In this document: positions 44,653 to 57,963 of the stretch, in pieces
Position numbering within the stretch: position 1 is the first letter of the stretch
Layout of the letters: each line of letters opens with the position of its first letter
From: Microstegium vimineum
Taxonomy: Eukaryota; Streptophyta; Magnoliopsida; Poales; Poaceae
Reading direction: 5' to 3'
Length of the DNA stretch: 64,000 bases
Assembly: GCA_022036555.1 (NCBI GenBank)
Contig: CM039128.1
Location: 4,278,049-4,342,048, forward strand
Notes under the pieces: model-generated
The model's database searches: none
The model's input: the letters and a program-made list of their open reading frames with translations, nothing else
Told to the model about the DNA's origin: nothing
Position numbers and translations under genes: made by a program

Positions 44653-47529
44653 ATGAACTCCGGCGACGAGGCGGCTGGGCACCGCTGCCGGAAGATAGAT
44701 TCCCGTCCCCCTCCCCATCGGAGCGGTCCTTTCCTAGTACTGACTCCTGTGGTTGCTGGTGGTGGTGTGAGATGAGACGTCGCCGCCGTGATGCCATTGT
44801 TCGCTTCGCTCTGAATCTGATCTGGATTTGGCTGCTCCGTCTCCATCGACTTCTGCTGACGAAGCGCATGCATGCAGATGCCAGTGATGATGCAGCCCTG
44901 ACATGCAATGCAGGCACTCCGGTTCTCAAGTCCAAACTGGGCCGACGATTTTTTTGTACCGTGCGTGCTGTACTAGTAGCTTGCTTGTAGTAATCGTAGA
45001 TCGATTGGAGGAGAGTGTATAGAGAGAGAGCAACTCGAGGAACGTTTGTTTGTTTCACGCAACGCAAGAGACGGGTTTGTGATGTTTCATGAGCACAAAA
45101 ACGCCGTCCCCTGAACAGAAATCTGGCCTGCCATAACAATTGAAACTCTGCCCCCCGGTTGCCATATACGTACTGTATAGGTTTATACTTCACCAGTAAA
45201 CTTTTGTTGTAGACGTCACCTTCACGAACAACTCTTTTTTTTTTTTGACAAATCCTTCACGAACAACTCTACCGCATAGTAAACATAAACCACTCAGAAA
45301 AGACTAAAGCACCCCCTCCCTCTTTTCCTATCCTTATCTTCTTCTTCATCCACCCGCACACTACCTTGTTTAGCTGTTTTGCCTTTCTTCATGGCCAAGG
45401 CCAACCTCCGCTTTCATTTCATCCCCTCCATGCGGCCTCGACGGCCGCACACGTGGCCGTTGCGTGCCTCGATGGCAGCGTGGGCGGACTTTTCCCCCCC
45501 TCTCCTCTACGTACGTGCTTCTTCTATGATGAAGGGCAAAACAGATTGTTGAATCCTTTGCTTGTACTGTACCCGCCAGGATGAGGTGAAGTTGGGTCAA
45601 TCCACTATTCTTTGGCTCCACCCTTTGCCTATATCCTTTGTCTCACCAGGTTTTATTAGTTTTACCTCGATCGTTTGACAAAAAATAGGTTCCGATGATT
45701 TTGAGAGCCGTAAGAAAAGCCATGCTAAACGGTTAAACGAGACCACTTGAAACCCTAACGAACCAGGCAGGGAACGGACATGGGCAGATGTATCAAGTGT
45801 GTGAGTATGGATAGGCGGGCACATACATGATGCATATCGTGTACCCATACTGTACATGCAGAATGGGGATGCAGGGTGCAGTACTCCAAATCCATCCAAA
45901 CTCATGATGATGATGATGATCGGGCGTGTGCGTTCCTCCTCTCGCTCCGCGTCTCTTTCGTTGGCTGTAAAGTGCGCGCGATGCATGAGAGATGCTGCCA
46001 GGACACACGGATCACATTCACTGTTGTGTGTGGTGTGTGCTGTGAGCCCCCTGGGGCTGGGACCTGAATAGTGAGTGATCTGATCTGACACTGCAAGAGG
46101 ATAAGCCACGGGGCAGTGGATGCTGTCGGGGGGCGGCGCTCATCACTCGCTCTGTTCCTGCCTCTACGCCTGCCTGCGCGTCTTCAATTCCGGCTGCCAA
46201 GGCCTGTTTGGATTGGAGGCTTTTTGCTGACATCACGTAGCGTTTGGAACAAAGGATTACAGCTCGCCGCTCCTTTGGAAAGGTTTCCTTTACTCAACAA
46301 AACACAGGAAAATTTACATCCACTCGTATCCAAAGTTTACGCGGAAGCCCGAGGCTCTCTGGTGCGCTGTCTCTTCTAGAGAGGATTAGGCAGGAGAGAG
46401 AAGCGTATGGAGGACAGAACGAGTGGACAAGGTAGCTCAGGCTCCACTCAGAAATACATTAATGACTCTTTATTAATCTTTATAAAATCATGTCTCGTGT
46501 TTCCCGCATCATAGATTCATGCATTCCAAACAAGTGCGTGTAGAAAGATGATATCCATATTTTTATTTGACTCCAACCGTAGTAAGAGGGTCATAATTTT
46601 TTTTTGCAATTAATAAGTACATATTATCATATCATTAAGCACTAACAATGACTATTATCATTCATAGTGTTATGAATTCCTATGTTTCAAACACCCTTTC
46701 TTAGTTATTTCCTGTGTTTTTCCTTTCTCTGTTTTACCTCTACACACTCATCGTATTCTTGTGTTTTTTCCTATTCCTATGTTTTCGAATCCTGTGTTCC
46801 AAACAGGCCCGCCGCTCACTGCCACCGCTCCATGCGCCCGTGTCCTCAACCTGAACCGCACACGACCTCCGGCTCCGGCTCCGGCTCCGGCGTCGATCTC
46901 CTATCCTTTCGTGGCGGCGTCACATCATCTACAGGGATGTTGCCGCTGCGGGGAGCACTGGCAACGCAGATCAGAGCTGCAGCTGCAGTGCAGTGCCCAC
47001 GGAACGGATCAACATTGGCAACTTTCTTTGCGTTCAAACGGGCCTCAGGGTGGAGAAATTTCACTCTTCTTTTTCGCTTTGCCAGGAGGTGACGACGCGG
47101 ATGGCAGTCAACGATGTCGGCGTCAGTGGATGTGGAGCCCGTACGTACGCAGTACTGTACAGCACAAATGTTCCTGTTCTTGAATCTCAAGTAGTAGACC
47201 GCGCTGCGCAATGCATCATGTGATGTTTTTTTTTCTGAGAAAGAGAGAGGAGACAGAGGATCATGTCATGTCTCAATGTTTTTCATCTCAAAAAGAGAAA
47301 AAGAGAACAGTCAGCCAGCCAAGCCACAAATGCAGAGGAGCAGCCTTATTACTTACTGGGGACGCACGCGAGAGGACCCATCTCCAGCCCACTGGGCCAA
47401 ATGATTTCTGTATACAGGCCGCCGGTGGAAGTAAGCATCATCAAACAAGTCAAGTGGGGATAAAGGCGCCACTGACGTGGGGCCGGCCACCGACAGCACC
47501 AGACCGTAGTCACTGGCACATCTGGACTC
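44653..47529. other. Spacer after the PIF gene: 3' UTR, tiny retro-insert, MITE-like element
   Basis: The PIF 3' UTR probably runs a few hundred bases. At 45236-45253 an 18-bp T11-GACAAAT insert is flanked by a 17-bp direct repeat. At 46202-46807 GGCCTGTTTGGATTGGAGG and CCTGTGTTCCAAACAGGCC form inverted ends of a possible 600-bp non-autonomous element, without a clear target duplication. No gene is supported. Confidence 0.45.
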
Positions 47530-50500
47530 CTTGGAGGATAGATACACGGCCTCAAATTCGTCGCCGATAGCCCATGGGCTGCGACGCTGCGCATGGCTCA
47601 GCAATACTGTAGCAACGGCCCATGGACCTCCGTGCTGCTTCCAGTTCCAGCGCCTGCTTCGCCCAAAGGAGACAGGGACAGGCCCAGGCGCACACGGCAC
47701 ACCCGACCCGACTCCCCTACCCAGCAGCCCCCACCGCCGCACGCGCGCAACGCACCACCGCCACCGCCACCGCCGCAGCAAAAGCGAAGCGAGCCGCAGG
47801 AGCGGGAATGCACGATCGCTGCTGCCGCCTACCTCCCTGCCCCGCGTCGCCGAACTCGACCTGAGCGCACGAGCGTGTGCTTGCCTGCCAGTGCCAGGTA
47901 CCCACCCGCTCCGCCCTTTCTCTGCTGTTCGCGTGCCGTTGTGTTGTTGATTCGTGGATGCGGCTAGAGATTCTGCACCGGTGGTGGCGCGCTGGCTCGC
48001 CCGTGTTTATGGGTTGGGTTGATTGGGTCCGCATTGCTGCATTGACGGCGAAGCTGTCCATTGGTTGGGGTAACGGTGGCGCCGGGTGAAGTCAATGTGG
48101 ATTGGGGGTCCTATTGATGTTTGTGCGGATATTGTTGTGCTCGATTCACACCAAGGCCATTGATCGCTGCGTCGCCCTCATTTTGAGCTGCTTTGCTTAC
48201 ATTGTAGCCCGTACGCCACCTAGATACGGTACAGCGATAGCACAGTGATCTATCCAGAACGCGTTCGGCTCAAGTTACTCACTGATCAAAACCTGAAAGC
48301 TTTGCCCATGGACTTTTATGCCTGTTCAGTTACACAGCTTGCTGTGCCATAGCGTGTAGGTCTAATTGCAGCACTGCTCTGTTAGCTGTGTGTGTGTGAG
48401 CACCACCACCACTAAAATTGCTGCAAAGTAAGTCTTTGTTGTTGAGCTCTCAGCAGCTCATAGTTACACTTTTTAGACAAGGCTATCTGATGACTGGGAC
48501 AGGCAGACAGCTATGAACACTCCTTGTGGATGGAACTGGAATACTCCCCACCAAGTCAAAACTTGTTGATGGTGTATCTGAAGAGTGATGGGTGGATTTT
48601 ATTTTCTTGGAGGAGATGTGACCATTTGCATGTTTGTGCTATTCTAGTAGAAACGTTGTACAGTTAGCACTGTGACATCCTTTTGGCTGAATTGCTGTGT
48701 CACCTTCCCTAGCACCTCCCTCTCTATCCACACATTCATTCAGTTTATAATTTGTTGTTCCAGACAATTATTCAAAACATCAGCCCCTTGTAACATATCT
48801 GAAAAAACAAACCAAATCGGTGCTATAGATAAGTTAATTTGTGTTACCACTTGGAAAGTAAGGATCCTGCCAAACAGGTGTAGCATGCAGGGCTTATGGT
48901 GCCAAGCTTCAGCCCATAGCCTAGGCCCAAAATAGAAATCGGCAAAACAGAATTTCACTAGCCTCTGTTTGCCCGTACTACTGATCTCGTTTCAAAATAC
49001 ATGGTGTGACTTGAAACTACCTGGCTTGATTATGGGTACCCCTCTTTCTCTGAGTCTAATCTCTGAAGTATACTTGGCCAATCAGTTTTATGGATGCACA
49101 CATTGTTTATAACTTCTCGATGTTTGATGCTGATGCCTGCTTCATAAGAACACCTCCTGAATTACTTTTTTATTTATCGAGACCCCACTATATAGTTTAT
49201 ATTACAAATTTTGTGCTCAAGGTTAAGGATGACCTTGTATTTCAATTACCATTATCCAAAGCTCTTGATAAAACACAGTACTGTGCTAGTGTGCTTCTGC
49301 CTGTGAAACTCATTTTTGGCAGTACACAGTTGTTTCCATTCTGTATTCAACCTCCATAGAAAAGGATTCAACCTACAAATCGTAAACACTATTATTTGCA
49401 TCCTGCAATTGTTGTTTTTTTTGTTAATTATGAGTTCAGTTCACAGAATGTGAATGTGTTTTTTTTTTTGATATACTAATCGCATGCTTTTGTCCTCAGT
49501 ACAGATGGAGTAGACTATGATGTGGCTTCGAATGAATGAAAGGGGTGGATATCAATATATCATCAGATCTTAATGCCTCAATAAACTCTATATTTGTGAT
49601 TGCATCTCTGATCATCTGCATTGGTAATTTAATCTAGCAAAATCAGATACATGATGATCTTAATATTCTTTTTTCATCTGGCAATCCTATTTGGTATTAT
49701 CATGTAGAAGCTTTCATAGTTAGTCTGATAGGATAACATACATCAATAAAACGGTTAGTCTTAAAAAAATTGACATGTTTTCCTATATCTGTAACTCTGT
49801 ACCTTGCATTTCATTGGCACTCAGCATTTATTGAGAGTGCTTCCAACTTCATTATTTCCTTCCTTTGCTCCTTAATTCTGTCTTACGATTTTAGGTCATT
49901 CCTTTTGATTTACTGGACCTAACACAAATTCAGTGGCACACACTGCAAATTTCATGTGACCTTTTCAATAGCATGGCTTTAGCTATGTAAATTGTTTGCT
50001 TCTATTTGACCTGGTTATCACTGTGATTCACGTGACCTATGCACTATCGAAAGGACATTTGGTAAGTCGTCCAGTTGTAGCTTGTGAGGCTACCAACCAG
50101 GGCTCAAAGCCTGGTTCTCGCATTCAAGAAATTTCCCCCTTGCTGCGTGTTCCCGAAAAGTATGGGTGAAGACCCAGCTTGCGGCAACAGTTTCCCTTTA
50201 CAGTAAAAAGCCAGCTTAAATGTCTTTTCCCGACCTTTCAAGTAATGTCTTCGGGATGTCTCTCGCTCTCTCCCCTTGGGTCGAGGGTTTTGTTTTTGTT
50301 TTTCTTTGTTCTGTTCTTTTTTTTTTGCATGGCTGCTGGTTTTCCTAGCCGTTCAATGGTTACCAGAATATAAATATTTTTACGAGCCTTGACATCTGTT
50401 GGCACATATGTGTGGTCACAGTCCAACAATATAATTGATGGAACTATTGATAGTCACAGCTCATGCATATGGCTTGTCTCTAAAAGTATAAATGACTAAT

Positions 50501-51320
50501 AGGGGCTCTTATGAGTGTTGAAAGTAAGAAAACTTTTTTTTTTCACTGAGGGCAAAAAAGTAACGGAACTTAACTTGATAGCTGCAGTCCCAACAATTGA
50601 GTACTATGTTTGTTACAAGGCTTTCCCAGTATGCTTTCATATGTTTATCATCATGCTGATGTCATAGAGGCAAGAGCCTTTCAGCACGTCATCAAGCAGG
50701 AATATATCTTTTTCTTTGTCTTGTCTTTGTGTTTTCTTAGTACCACTGTATATTATTTGTTTTTGTTCAATAAGAGGATAAAAGGATCTCTTATGAGTTT
50801 GAATTGGTTGCTTTTTCTAACATTCAGCAGACTATAGCCATTTAACTAAACTGGTTTTCAATTAAAAATAAAAACATGGTACTTTCAGTTGTGTTATGTA
50901 TTATGTCAGATGGAATCAGTGAATTATTTTTTTCACATTCTTTATTCCATTAGATCACTGGATAACATGAAACTTTGGTATCCCAGGTTGTAGCCCTACC
51001 TTATTTATATATTGTGATTTTTTTATATTGTTCCTTCTTTTCTGTTATTCTGCACTTGCTAATGATGATGTTTGGTGGACAGCAATGTACTGTTGTTGGC
51101 AATGTTGAGACTGCATATTACAATATAAATTAGATGTCTTTTTTTTTTTTCATCTGGAGGAGCATTGTCACTTCTCAGTTGCCATTTTGATGTCTTACTA
51201 CTTTACTTCTTTTTTTTTGCTTTCTTTTCAACTGATGTATTCATTTTCGAAACATGCAGATATGTCCAGTAATGCAGCACATACGTCAGAGGAGATACAG
51301 GATTCTTCTAAATAAAGATA
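47530..51320 (+). ncRNA. Possible spliced plus-strand transcript without a recognisable protein
   Basis: A GC-rich, CT- and CCG-rich block at 47640-47898 looks like a grass 5' leader exon and ends at CAGTGCCAG|GTACCC. The following 3.4 kb is strongly T-rich on the plus strand, like plant introns, and contains good acceptors: TTTTGTCCTCAG at 49500, GGCTTTCCCAG at 50631 and ACATGCAG at 51260. The last is followed by a 17-codon ORF (MSSNAAHTSEEIQDSSK, stop). No conserved domain is found. It could be a long non-coding RNA, a microRNA host, or a decayed gene. Confidence 0.25.
50055..50310 (+). mobile_element. Putative tRNA-derived SINE
   Basis: TAGCTTGTGAGG (box A-like) is followed by GGCTCAAAGCCTGG, which fits the box B consensus GGTTCGANNCC at 9 of 11 positions. 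The body ends in a T-rich tail, as in some rice and maize SINE families. Target duplications were not identified. Confidence 0.4.
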
Positions 51321-53175
51321 ATTAAAGTGCATATGGCCATAAGCTGAAACATCATGGTACAGAATCAAGCTCTTTGCTAGTATAATATATCTTTTGTTTA
51401 TGTTTTTTCTTATTGGCTGATTGGTAGATTTCATAGTTGTTAGGCTTCTCTAAAATTGCTTTTTAGTGCTAATAGTCCTTATCAGCATTATTGGTCTCAT
51501 TGCATTTGTGAAAAATTCAACAACCAGTCACTTTATGCCAGCTTTTTCACACACATGGCCATGGCCCATTAGTTGTACGGCATAAAACGATAGTTGTTAA
51601 TTCTAAAGCGAACCTCTTTTCTGTGGAACCAAATTGGACTAGCTTTATTTGGGAATATTGCAATGCAGGAAATAAATTTATGTTGATATTGGTTTATTCT
51701 TGATTAGTCACAAGGAAAGGAACCCACCAGAAAGGCGAAGCCAAATCTGTTAACAATCTAGCTAAAGCTAAATGACATGGCCCTTAAATTATACATCAAC
51801 ATGAGGAACACCATGGTTTCCCTTCTTCGTTTTTGTTAACTCAATTGATTTAGCATTGTATCCCTGTACTATGTTAAGATTTTTTAGAGTTCATGCAATC
51901 AAACTTAACTAACTCAATATGTTTTAGACTATGGACCAGTCCTGTGAAGATTATGTCATTCTATTTGGAGTTAAAAAATGATTTGGAAATGCTGTTGTTA
52001 TTTAATATCCCCTAGTATAGCAATTGCCAAAGTCAGTATCCTAGAGACCTGGAATGGTCAATGTAAGAAATGAGTAAGGCTTCTCAAAATCCAGGCAATG
52101 TACCTCTTAATGAAGATGTTGAAAAACCAAGTTCTTTAACTCATTTGGGCTTCTTCAGTCATAGCTAGCTTGAGGGGGTGATACACCATTTTACGTAAAC
52201 AAAATTCGCACTAGACTATTGCACAAACAATGAGGAATAGACCCAGCTACCCAGGATGCATGCTAGCTTCAGCCCCCATGACAGCTGAATGTTAACTCAT
52301 AGCCCAAGTGCAAAGCTTTAACAGATTTTGCTGGCTAAATTTACAGAACACGTCATGGTTAGGTGACATAAACAATGATGTGCAAACTCAATGGATCATA
52401 TATTGAGTCTCACCACATTGAGGCTTCATATATTACCCAATTTACAGAACACATTCATGAATAGTTTCTTCCTTTTTCTTTCCTGAATGTGTTTATTTCT
52501 TCTTGAGGATGATTGCTCCTTTGGACCCTATCAAATCAACCAATCCTTTTCCATTCCTGTATTCAAGTAGAAAGTGATCAAGTAGCTTGGGTTCTCCACA
52601 CAGAAAAGTTTACGACAGAAACAGGAAAGTGAAAGGGGGAAGAAAATAGTTCTCAGGTCAATATTCCAAATTTCTTCCTTTACAAATATACAATTGCCGT
52701 TTGTCGGCAACTTATCAAAAGAAATGAAAATACAACATGCAATAATTAATTTGCATGGACGTGCATGGCAGCAGTTGAAAAGTTTTGGGCTACTTGCATG
52801 GTGAGAGCTACCGACACATGCAGTTTTGCCCATGGCTGTCTATATTTATTTAATTTCCACCAGAGAGTGAACAAAAACTCAAATATAGAAAAGTTGAGTC
52901 GTCGTGTACAGAATGAAACATCAGTTTTCAAAAGAAAGAAAAGGAGACTCTAGAACGTACTTTTCTATGCATTCCGCTGCCACTTCTAAGGCCAGGGCTG
53001 TCCTTTCCTTGATACTGCCATATCTTCAACTGAGGAACAGCTGTGGAGGATGATTTCTGTATCAACTTAATGTATCTATGTAAGCAATTCAGCATAGTTC
53101 TGCCCACGAATCTCTGAAAATTACAAATTTCTGCTTCTGCTGATCTGCTCTGTTCCATGTGGTGGAACATAATGC
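51321..53175. other. Spacer downstream of the MYB gene
   Basis: AT-rich sequence. The part nearest 53175 is presumably the MYB 3' UTR on the minus strand. Short frames on both strands have no domain. No repeat end was recognised. Confidence 0.5.
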
Positions 53176-54743
53176 CTAGATATTCTCAAAAGACAGTTGC
53201 ATTCTTTGCAAGTCCTTGTCATACATGTCTGGTGCTGCCTGCAGCTGTTGCTGTGGCTGCTGATTCTGGAACCAAGAAGCACATATCCCTTCCATGCTGA
53301 ATTGGCTCTCTGCCTTGATCACATCATCATAGAGCGTTTGGCTCTGGTTCTGCATGGCTGTGGTTGTCTCGGCAAAGGTTCCATGGAGCAAGTCCGGCCA
53401 CTTAAGTTCCTCTACTAGGTGAGCCCTTGTATCTTTTTCTTGTCCAATGTCTGTCCATGGGAAGACACTGTTCTCCAAAATTGAGCTCGAGCTCTGTGGT
53501 TCAAATCCCATACTATTGCTTCCTCTGCTCCCAGTACTGCTACTGCTGCTAGGATTAGTACCATCCCAGTAGAATGAATCTACTGTGGTACTTCCAATGC
53601 CAGTTCCTCCATGTCGAGGATTTTCAGGCGGAAGATTCAGCCCCATTGATGTAGAGAGGGCCGATGGTGAAACTGGCGGCATCACTGTAGAAATTGTGCT
53701 GCAGTTGAAGTCACCCTGGTTGAACCAGAGTGAATTCATATTCGCCCCATCGCCACTGCCACTCTCACTGTTGTAGCCTAAAGGCTGTTGGAAAGGGAAA
53801 TAGAGAGTTTGGGCCGATGAGCGGCAGGTTGATGGACTCTCGTGTCCAGCAGTAAGCTGCTCCAGGAACAACTCCTTTGGTGGCACCTTAGGGCGTGCCA
53901 AGTTTGGAGTTTCAGCGTGATGCTTGTCATACACGGGCATCGGCATTGATGATTGAGCCGTCTCACTGAGGAGGTGGCTCAAGTTCCCCAGAGCACCAGC
54001 GCTTGATGGGTTGACGTCGCTGGACCCTGAGGTTCTCTCGGTGCTGATGGTAGGAGCTGCTCCGCTGCGATCAGCCTCAGTAAGGGGCTTGTGGGTGTTG
54101 GGATCAATGCCTTTCTGCCTCAGCTTTTTCTTGATGCACGAGTTCCATAGATTCTTGATCTCATTATCAGTCCTCCCTGGCAGCTGCGCTGCAATTTGAG
54201 ACCACCTTCTCATGGAAAAGTAAAGTGCTAATATCAGCTAAAATTACCAACTGCTGCTTTGCACATATGCAGTCTTGAATTCTGATACTACTTCTCAGGC
54301 TTAAATTTACCTGTTTCCGAGGACAGCATGCAGCTCAATGATGAGGTCTTCTTCGTCTTGGGAGAATGCCCCTCTCTTGAGGTCTGGCCTCAGATAGTTT
54401 ATCCACCTCAGCCTACAACTCTTTCCGCACCTTTGGAGCCCTGCAACAATTCGTCTTCTCGAATTTAGATAATTGAACTGACCAAGAGGTATTTGAGGGA
54501 CCAGAGAGATTTCAGTTGGCAATTGGAACGAGAAAAATGCAGAGAAAGGAGAAGGGGAAAATTGAGAATTGATAACTGAGGACCAGGGGAAGAAAAAATC
54601 GTTGAACATACCAGCAAGTTTGGGAACAGAACTCCAGCAGCCATGGCCGTGCTTTGTTATGTGATTCATGAGTTTCTCATCCTCCTCAGGGACCAGAGCC
54701 CCTTTCTCAACTTCTGCTTGTAGCAGCAAGAATGCCTCCCCAT
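53176..54743 (-). CDS. R2R3-MYB transcription factor, subgroup 13-like (MYB61/MYB86 type), frameshift in exon 1
   Basis: Exons on the minus strand are 54743-54612, 54440-54311 and 54205-53176. The start MGRHSCCYKQKLRKGLW is the family standard. Exon 1 is 132 nt and exon 2 is 130 nt; R2R3-MYB genes of this class have 133 and 130, so exon 1 lacks one base. The loss maps to a CCC run (plus 54689-54691) where TCCCCT is expected; without it the frame breaks at WS(P)EEDEKL. With the base present the product is about 430 residues. R2 keeps its three Trp; R3 keeps Phe-Trp-Trp (GAF, NRW, NLW), ending in WNSCIKKKLRQKGIDP. The C-terminus is Ser/Asn/Gln-rich and ends ENI. Relatives act in secondary wall formation, stomatal control and resource allocation. 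Confidence 0.88.
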
Positions 54744-54909
54744 CTCAATGCAATGCAGAACCTGGGAGCTCCAAATTCACAGAGCTTACAGGCCTGTGGA
54801 ATGTATATAGCCTGCAATTATGCACGGCGAACACCTTCTCCAGTAGCACGAAGCTTCTTCAATGATCGATGATGGCTGAAGGAGTGGGAAATTGCAAAGG
54901 TTGTAGCGA

Positions 54910-54917
54910 CTTATATA
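54910..54917 (-). promoter_or_regulatory. TATA box of the MYB gene
   Basis: TATATAAG on the minus strand (CTTATATA on plus), 167 bp before the ATG, which would give a leader of about 130 nt. It is the only good TATA match in the first 300 bp upstream. Confidence 0.55.
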
Positions 54918-57384
54918 CCAAGGAATGATTGGGCTTCAGCTGAGGCCAGAATTGAGCAACTGCATGGTTGCAGATAGGATATTTCAGTGGAGAGCTAGGA
55001 AAGGTTAGGGGCACTCCTCTCCTTTTCTTTGCAGGACAGCCCTTTAGCACCTTCTTTTAAAGGTGGTGGTGGAGGTGGTTGTGCGCTTGTGCCAAGGGAG
55101 GTTTAGCCCTTCCTTTGGTTTGCTTCTGGCTATGTGTGGGTGTCTGTCTCATCATCTCCTAAGAATCTATGTCTGGTGCCAAAACCGGTGGGTAGCCCTG
55201 TAGCCACCTCCACCGATATTTTAATTGTCGTGACCTTTGTGCAAGAAACTGTTACATTAGACCACCCCTCCATTTCCTTTCATCCCAATTCCCATGCCTG
55301 GTGTGTTCCTTCGAGCACAAGCCAGTGAAAGTGAAACGTGTCTGTCAGAGTTCACATTATTAGGACACGGATTGATGCTCTTGCTGCCATGGTGAGTGAC
55401 TGTGACTTTTAGCAGCCAGTTTTTTTTCTCTCTTTTTCTGCAGCTACTTCTGTGTCACGGGGGCTCCATGCACGGCAGAGCACACAGTTGGGCAGAAGCA
55501 TTGTCCACTTTTCCTCTGTTGCTAATTAAGACTCTTCGTGTTAGCTGCTGTTCGTTTCGTGCGTGCATGTGCACCTCATTTTCTTCTCACCTCCAAGATT
55601 TTATGCGTCAGACCAAAGTGTTGTCCTTTTTTCTTCTTGCTTTTCAGGTAACTCACTGGGTCACTTCTCTCTGGGGGAAAAAAGCCTTGGTCAATCATCA
55701 CAGTTGGGATGATGTTCGTATTCCAGGACAGAGAGCATCTTCCTTTTGTTTATCTCCGGCAGCTAGCAGGCTGGCTAGCAATTCTAATCACAAATCGTTA
55801 CTGCTCCAGTCCAACATCAGGAAGCACGTTGCAGGCGCTGAATGTCTGTCAAGAATCAAGGTTTCTATAATTGCAAAGATAATCGTGCAGGTACGAGTAT
55901 AATGATTTGTCCGATTGACTGTCAGCTAGCGTCAATGGAGGCACTGATCACTGTGAGGAGGGGAGCTCAGCGCCAGTGAATTTCTTCCATGAAACTTTGC
56001 ATACAAAAAGGGCCCACTGGAGGAGACAAACTTCTCTTTGAGTAATGTATTGGGAACGAGCTAGTCAATGGGCGTATTCAGCCTGTTCGTTTGGCAGGAT
56101 TATGCACTGTTCCAGCAGGATTATTCACTGCTGGCTGATTTCTTGTGAGAGAAAAACACTGTTTCGGCTGGATTTAAGCCGGCTGAAAAGCCAAGCGAAC
56201 AGGTGATTAGGATTGTTGGTATCTTTTGCTTGTCTAAAGAACTGAGTGTTTTTATCCATGATTAGGATTGTAAGGCACCGTTCTGTGCCCATGTGACGGT
56301 GGATACTCGTCGCCAATTAAACAATCGTGCAGGCTCTGATTGGTGAATTTTATAGTCTTGTTTCCAGCTGATCATTTTGTCCTTTGATTCCCCATGCAAC
56401 GGATCTCATCCGTTCTGGAGCCTTGCGTTGTCTGTTGCGTATAGCGTGGCATATCTATATTATTATTTCTGAAGATTGTATGTATGTGTATATATTACTT
56501 GTTGTGGAGATTTTATATGCTAGTTATCAACTGTCGTTGTTTGAATTCAACCAACAAATAGATGCTCGTAGAATCAATGTCACCATCTGTTCTTCCTCCA
56601 TGCAGGACTTGCAGTTGAGCCAAGGAAAAAGGACTGTCAGGTAACCTACCTACTTTTGACTGTAACTGCTAGTGCTCACTTCCTTTTTTTGGCCCCAGGG
56701 GGAAGAAGTGCTCATTCGTCCACTCCAGAATCTGGACTGGATTAGGGTGACCGTTCTACAGGTAATTTTATGATGTACTACTAGTTAACACCTGCTGTGT
56801 GCAGTGGTACAAAATCACTGGGTCTATATAGTAATTAAATGGTAAATCTATCACGCATAGTTGTGTGCCCTTTTTTTTTCCCTTTGCCAAAAGGTGATTG
56901 TATAGTATTGTATGGATGGATGGACAGAGGTGGCATTATTCTGATGAGAGAAAGGGAAGGCGGGCGGCGGCGGCACCAGAGCATGGCAATTAGCAAGGCT
57001 GGCGCTAGAAGATCACGGGGAAGGCAAGTTTGACAACGGGGGCATCTTTTCTGGGGTCCCCCAGGAAGCATATATAGGCCCACACCCTCCCTAATCGCTA
57101 TGGTACACACGATATGATGCATGGTGAGTGATTTACTTCACAATATCCGTCCATTTCTTCATATTTGTTTAATTAATTATTACAATAATGATGATAATAA
57201 TAATAGGGGTCACTCAGCGTTATTGAGAGAGAGAGAGAGATGTGTGTGTGTGTGTGTTAAATTTGTGATGGCCTAGGCTGGTGATGATGAACGAATGATC
57301 GGTACAGCCGGGAATCAAGAGGGATGAAAGATCGGAACAGGGTAGGCCCGTGGAAGCTTACGGTACGCAGCTTTGTGCTACCTT

Positions 57385-57420
<36 letters not shown>

Positions 57421-57949
57421 TGGAGGTGTGTAGCCGTGTAGGACAATGGGGCCGGCCGTCCCTGGCCTTGGAATGGAATGGTAGGGCACCATCCAATCCC
57501 AATCCAATCTTCCCTTGTAGCATAGTCATAGACGCCTATCAAAGAAGAATGGATCAAACGAACGAGCGAGAGGGGGAGGGACGAGGCGAAAGCGAAGGGA
57601 CCACGCCCATGCCCCCACGGCCCGGCCCGTCCGTGTGCCAACCAACTAGACGCGCACTAGCGCGCTAAGTCATTATAGCTTGTATAATACAAATTTCCTA
57701 TGTACTCCGTATGTATCTATCTATCTATCCATCATCCATCCATCCACGACACACATGCACATATGTATAAATGTTTTTGCGTGTGATGGTGATATGCTAT
57801 AGTACATGTAACAATTAATAATCTCATCAGGACTCATTACATATGCATGAAATGTGCCTGATTTATACTCATATAGAGTACACCTGTATATATATCGTTT
57901 TTTTTGGACCATTTTTTGGTTAGTTTCTTTTTTGGGGCGTCTTCGCCTC
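54918..57949. other. MYB upstream region and spacer with repeats
   Basis: No gene recognised; short frames lack domains. Contains the MITE at 56082-56203 and two compound microsatellites about 130 bp apart in mirrored order: (GA)n(TG)n at 57225-57258 and (TG)n(GA)n at 57385-57420. Confidence 0.5.
56082..56203. mobile_element. Short MITE with CCTGTTCGYTTGGC ends
   Basis: CCTGTTCGTTTGGC at the left and GCCAAGCGAACAGG at the right are inverted repeats with one mismatch. The interior word GTGAGAGAAAAACACTGTTTC recurs in fragments at 24980-25070 and 61848, so the family has several relics in this window. Confidence 0.65.
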
Positions 57950-57963
57950 AGAACAATAAGTAG

